Source: JAQUCI01 sp034932685 (GTDB lineage: Bacteria > Bacillota_I > Bacilli_A > Erysipelotrichales > Erysipelotrichaceae). Taken from it: a DNA stretch of 64,000 nt. Shown here piece by piece: positions 61,465 to 64,000 of this stretch. Positions within the stretch are counted from its first letter, which is position 1, and each line of letters starts with the position of its first letter. The notes beneath the pieces are model-generated. The model was not told where the DNA came from. It ran no database searches and was given only the letters and a program-made list of their open reading frames with translations. Location: assembly GCA_034932685.1 (NCBI GenBank), contig JAYFOM010000008.1, forward strand, positions 1 through 64,000, written 5' to 3'. The position numbers and the translations under genes were made by a program.

Positions 61465-62520
61465 TTAACCCAAATAACTCTTAAAGAGGTAAATATAACA
61501 AAGAGTAAAGCTAAAAACACAAAACCAAACAATACCACCAAGCAAGATGGGTTTACTTCCTTTAGCCACGACATTACTAAATTTTAATTTAAAGCCAATT
61601 CCCGCTAATGCGCAAGAAAACATAAACTTACTTATCTCACTAAATACTTTAGTTAATGCAATACCATTAAACTGAAGGTCAAATATATTCATTGTGTTAA
61701 GCATCGCCATAAACATAAAACCGATGATAAACAAAGGAAAAGTGTTTGTCGTTACTTTTAGTAAAAATTTACTTTTTACGGCTTCATTTTTTCGCGCCAT
61801 CATCAAGACCCAAAATAGTGCGACAAATATCAACATTGTTGTCCTAATTAGTTTGACATTGATCGCTCCGTTGAAATTTGTGATGTTATTTAATCCAATA
61901 TAGGTTGCTTGTGCTCCAGCTACGCTTGATGTATCATTTATCGCTGTACCAGCAAATAAAGCAAACTGATTTAAGCTCATATTTAATGCCGTCGCAATAT
62001 AAGGATATGTTAGTGCTGCTATGGTATCAAAAATAAAAATTGCTGCCATCGCAAAAGCTATCTCTTGTTCTTTCGCTTTTATTATTCTTGCGATTGTCGC
62101 AATAGCTGTTCCTCCACATATGGCTGTACCAGCTCCTACCAAAATTCCTTCATTATCACTAACACCTAATTTTTTACCAATCAATAAGGCGACAATAAAA
62201 GAAAGCGTGATGTTAATGATTATTAACGGTAACGATTTGATGCCATCACCAAGAAAGTTGGTGAAACTTAATGTCCCACCAATAATGATAATACCCCAAC
62301 TTAACATCTTCTTGCTTATTATATTGATGTTGTCAAAGAAACTTTGTGACATATCATTTTTAAAATTATAAATGATCATTGCTAAGATTAATGCCATCAT
62401 AGGTGCACTTATATATGTTTTATGCCATAGCATGTTTTGTAAGTAACTTAATAAAGTGACAAAGCCACCAATTATAAGACTAACGCTGATTGCCAACAAT
62501 AAACCCCTATCTTTTTTCAT
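61465..62520 (-). CDS. YeiH family putative sulfate exporter
   Basis: A 351-residue membrane protein with about ten helices. The segments GIIIIGGTLSFTNFL, LVGAGTAICGGTAIATIARIIKAKE and LFAGTAINDTSSVAGAQATY are the family (UPF0324/YeiH) hallmarks. Family members are called sulfate exporters from limited evidence, so the substrate is uncertain. It is monocistronic, 83 bases from the SIS gene on the same strand. Confidence 0.88.
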   Translation of the reverse strand: MKKDRGLLLAISVSLIIGGFVTLLSYLQNMLWHKTYISAPMMALILAMIIYNFKNDMSQSFFDNINIISKKMLSWGIIIIGGTLSFTNFLGDGIKSLPLIIINITLSFIVALLIGKKLGVSDNEGILVGAGTAICGGTAIATIARIIKAKEQEIAFAMAAIFIFDTIAALTYPYIATALNMSLNQFALFAGTAINDTSSVAGAQATYIGLNNITNFNGAINVKLIRTTMLIFVALFWVLMMARKNEAVKSKFLLKVTTNTFPLFIIGFMFMAMLNTMNIFDLQFNGIALTKVFSEISKFMFSCALAGIGFKLKFSNVVAKGSKPILLGGIVWFCVFSFTLCYIYLFKSYLG

Positions 62521-62759
62521 TTACCATACCTCAACTCATTTTAATTTTTAATAACCTTTGTTTACTTTTTATACATCTTGTAAAGATCGTCTTAACTAAA
62601 TGTTTCAATTACGCTAATGCTTAATATTATAACACAGATGATATTTGATGCCTTTAGTATAATTGCGTTTTGTTGTTTTTATGATTAGAGCCATATTAAA
62701 AGGAAAGCTTTTTAGAATGTATCACTCATATATTGCTTTCCTTTTATTTCTGTTATGTC

Positions 62760-64000
62760 TTAATTTTTATAAAGTATCGGATCATTTGGTATTTGTTTTG
62801 TATCTGTTTCAAATGGTACAAACCCAAATGTTGCTTTGAAGAACAAACTAAACAAACCCGTAAAACTGGCAATAATATCTAGTTCTGCCACAAAGCCTTC
62901 ACCTGTTTTTTCATTAGGTGTGATCAGAATGAGTTTGATTTTACCATCACCTGTCAAACTTACACGTTCATAGCTTTCAACTTGTTTACCTGCTTTAGGG
63001 TCAGGTGCTTGTTTAAACTGATTAAATGTCCAGTTAATACCTTCACCCATTAAGCCTTCCATAAGCTTCTTGAGTGCTTCAGAACGAGTAGCGATATCTT
63101 TTATCTGTAACAAGTTTTTCTCATCATAGAATAATTCATAATTATTCTTAAGATGCTTACCAACAAAACTACCGAACCATTTCTCAAACTTATCTTGAAC
63201 TGATTTGTTCTTCATAAGTTTTTCAAACTGTTTCATACCTGCCTTTTTCATCGCTTCAACAGTCAAGTCTTTGCCTGCGCCCATGATGGCATCAAAGACA
63301 TGATAGTTACCAGTTTGCTCAATATTGTCCTGAATATTCTTTGCGACTTTATAAACAAACCATCCTGCTAAACAAGAAGCGGCTTTCTTGATGCTTACAT
63401 TCTCACCTGTTGCTACTGCCATTAATAGGTTTTCAATCATGCCATCAATCTTTTTGATCGCATTGAGTTTCTCAACTCTTGATAAGAAATCCATCGACGC
63501 TAATTCTTGACCATCAATAACATCGGCTAATAATTCAGCGATAAACTCAACCGTCATCTCTTTAGCTGGTGTCAATATGATCTCACCATTGCCAGCATAT
63601 ATTGTCATTAGATAAGAGAATGCTTGATCACCTAACCATTTGATCCAATCCGCCCAATATTCTAAGTTTTCAAGTTTATTAGCTGTTTTTATCAACTCAT
63701 TGGCATCTTTGGTATAGTAATCAATGGCTTCTTCACATATCTGTTTGTTAATCAGACGTAATTCAGCAGCTGATAGTTTACTGCCATTTTTGCGTAGTTG
63801 CATCGCAACTTTTGTGCTAATGCCACCAACATTATTGATAATACGTCTCATCTTAGCTAATTCAGCTGCTCGCTCTTCAAGTGGTCCAGGACCAGTTCCC
63901 AATAATCGCATAGGTAAATCTAAACTATATGATTCACCATTATAATCACAACCAATCGGCAATGTCAGCCAGTATGGTTTATCTAAATCCTCAACAAGTG
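62760..64000 (-). CDS. Unknown protein, 5' end beyond the window
   Basis: At least 413 residues are encoded, and the frame stays open to the right edge (upstream residues read LVEDLDKPYWLTLPIGCDYNG), so the true start lies outside. The TTG at 63962 is not a convincing start. The sequence is lysine- and glutamate-rich, largely helical, with a weakly hydrophobic stretch near FTGLFSLFFKATFGFVPF at the C-terminus. I recognise no domain. A phage-, toxin- or secretion-related role cannot be judged. Confidence 0.75.
   Translation of the reverse strand, partial: LVEDLDKPYWLTLPIGCDYNGESYSLDLPMRLLGTGPGPLEERAAELAKMRRIINNVGGISTKVAMQLRKNGSKLSAAELRLINKQICEEAIDYYTKDANELIKTANKLENLEYWADWIKWLGDQAFSYLMTIYAGNGEIILTPAKEMTVEFIAELLADVIDGQELASMDFLSRVEKLNAIKKIDGMIENLLMAVATGENVSIKKAASCLAGWFVYKVAKNIQDNIEQTGNYHVFDAIMGAGKDLTVEAMKKAGMKQFEKLMKNKSVQDKFEKWFGSFVGKHLKNNYELFYDEKNLLQIKDIATRSEALKKLMEGLMGEGINWTFNQFKQAPDPKAGKQVESYERVSLTGDGKIKLILITPNEKTGEGFVAELDIIASFTGLFSLFFKATFGFVPFETDTKQIPNDPILYKN

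Noticed and set aside
1..64000. CRISPR arrays, insertion sequences, prophage or attachment sites
   Set aside because: No spaced direct-repeat array, transposase, integrase or terminal inverted repeat pair was seen. The tRNA is not followed by a duplicated 3' end that I could find.

Overview
The window is A+T-rich, densely coded, low-G+C Gram-positive DNA. Intrinsic terminators are abundant, ribosome binding sites are strong GGAGG types, and signature genes include sigI/rsgI, DegV proteins, a class 1B dihydroorotate dehydrogenase with PyrK, ECF-type FolT and LemA/DUF3137. TGA is used as a stop (for example at the end of pyrB), so the code is standard rather than mycoplasmal. Gene style suggests an Erysipelotrichia- or Mollicutes-related member of the Bacillota; this is inference, as no rRNA is present. 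I see no insertion sequence, prophage or CRISPR array.

Region 1 (1-8.6 kb) is a hexuronate catabolic regulon. A LacI-type regulator sits between two divergent operons: uxaB-uxaA-SDR leftward, and lacI-uxaC-eda-kdgK rightward. Together they take hexuronates to 2-keto-3-deoxygluconate, then KDPG, then pyruvate and glyceraldehyde 3-phosphate. Each divergent promoter carries the same 14-bp palindrome just downstream of its -10 box.

Region 2 (8.6-12 kb) holds a DtxR/MntR-like regulator, a DegV protein and a PAS/GAF/GGDEF protein. Region 3 (12-21.9 kb) is a complete UMP biosynthesis set: pyrB, pyrC, carA, carB, pyrK, pyrD, pyrF, pyrE. Two near-identical promoter-attenuator leaders (PyrR-like anti-antiterminator plus terminator) precede pyrB and pyrC. 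A third attenuator, with a 23-codon leader peptide, lies directly before pyrC.

Region 4 (22-34.3 kb) carries a TspO-like protein, a second GGDEF protein, a HerA-like ATPase with a barstar-like protein, a lipoprotein and a two-component system. The two-component system is followed by an operon for a VTC-domain protein, a DUF4956 membrane protein and a beta-helical lipoprotein. Matching tandem TTTCAG repeats precede both the regulator and this operon.

Region 5 (34.3-38.6 kb) is the best candidate for an unusual system: a three-gene operon encoding an HD-RyR protein, a TIR-LRR protein and a SLOG-family protein. It looks like a nucleotide-signal-based conflict or stress-response island.

Region 6 (38.8-49.7 kb) contains a methyltransferase, murQ, thiN, tRNA-Ala, sigI-rsgI, a DegV protein, a hemolysin III protein, a glycosyltransferase with a GtrA-acyltransferase fusion, and SOUL, Rieske and tocopherol-cyclase-like proteins. 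Region 7 (49.7-64 kb) is housekeeping: secG, eno-tpiA-pgk, lemA-DUF3137-folT-folC-ung with a solute-binding protein and an ABC ATPase, a sugar phosphate isomerase, a SIS protein, a YeiH exporter and one partial unknown gene running off the right edge.
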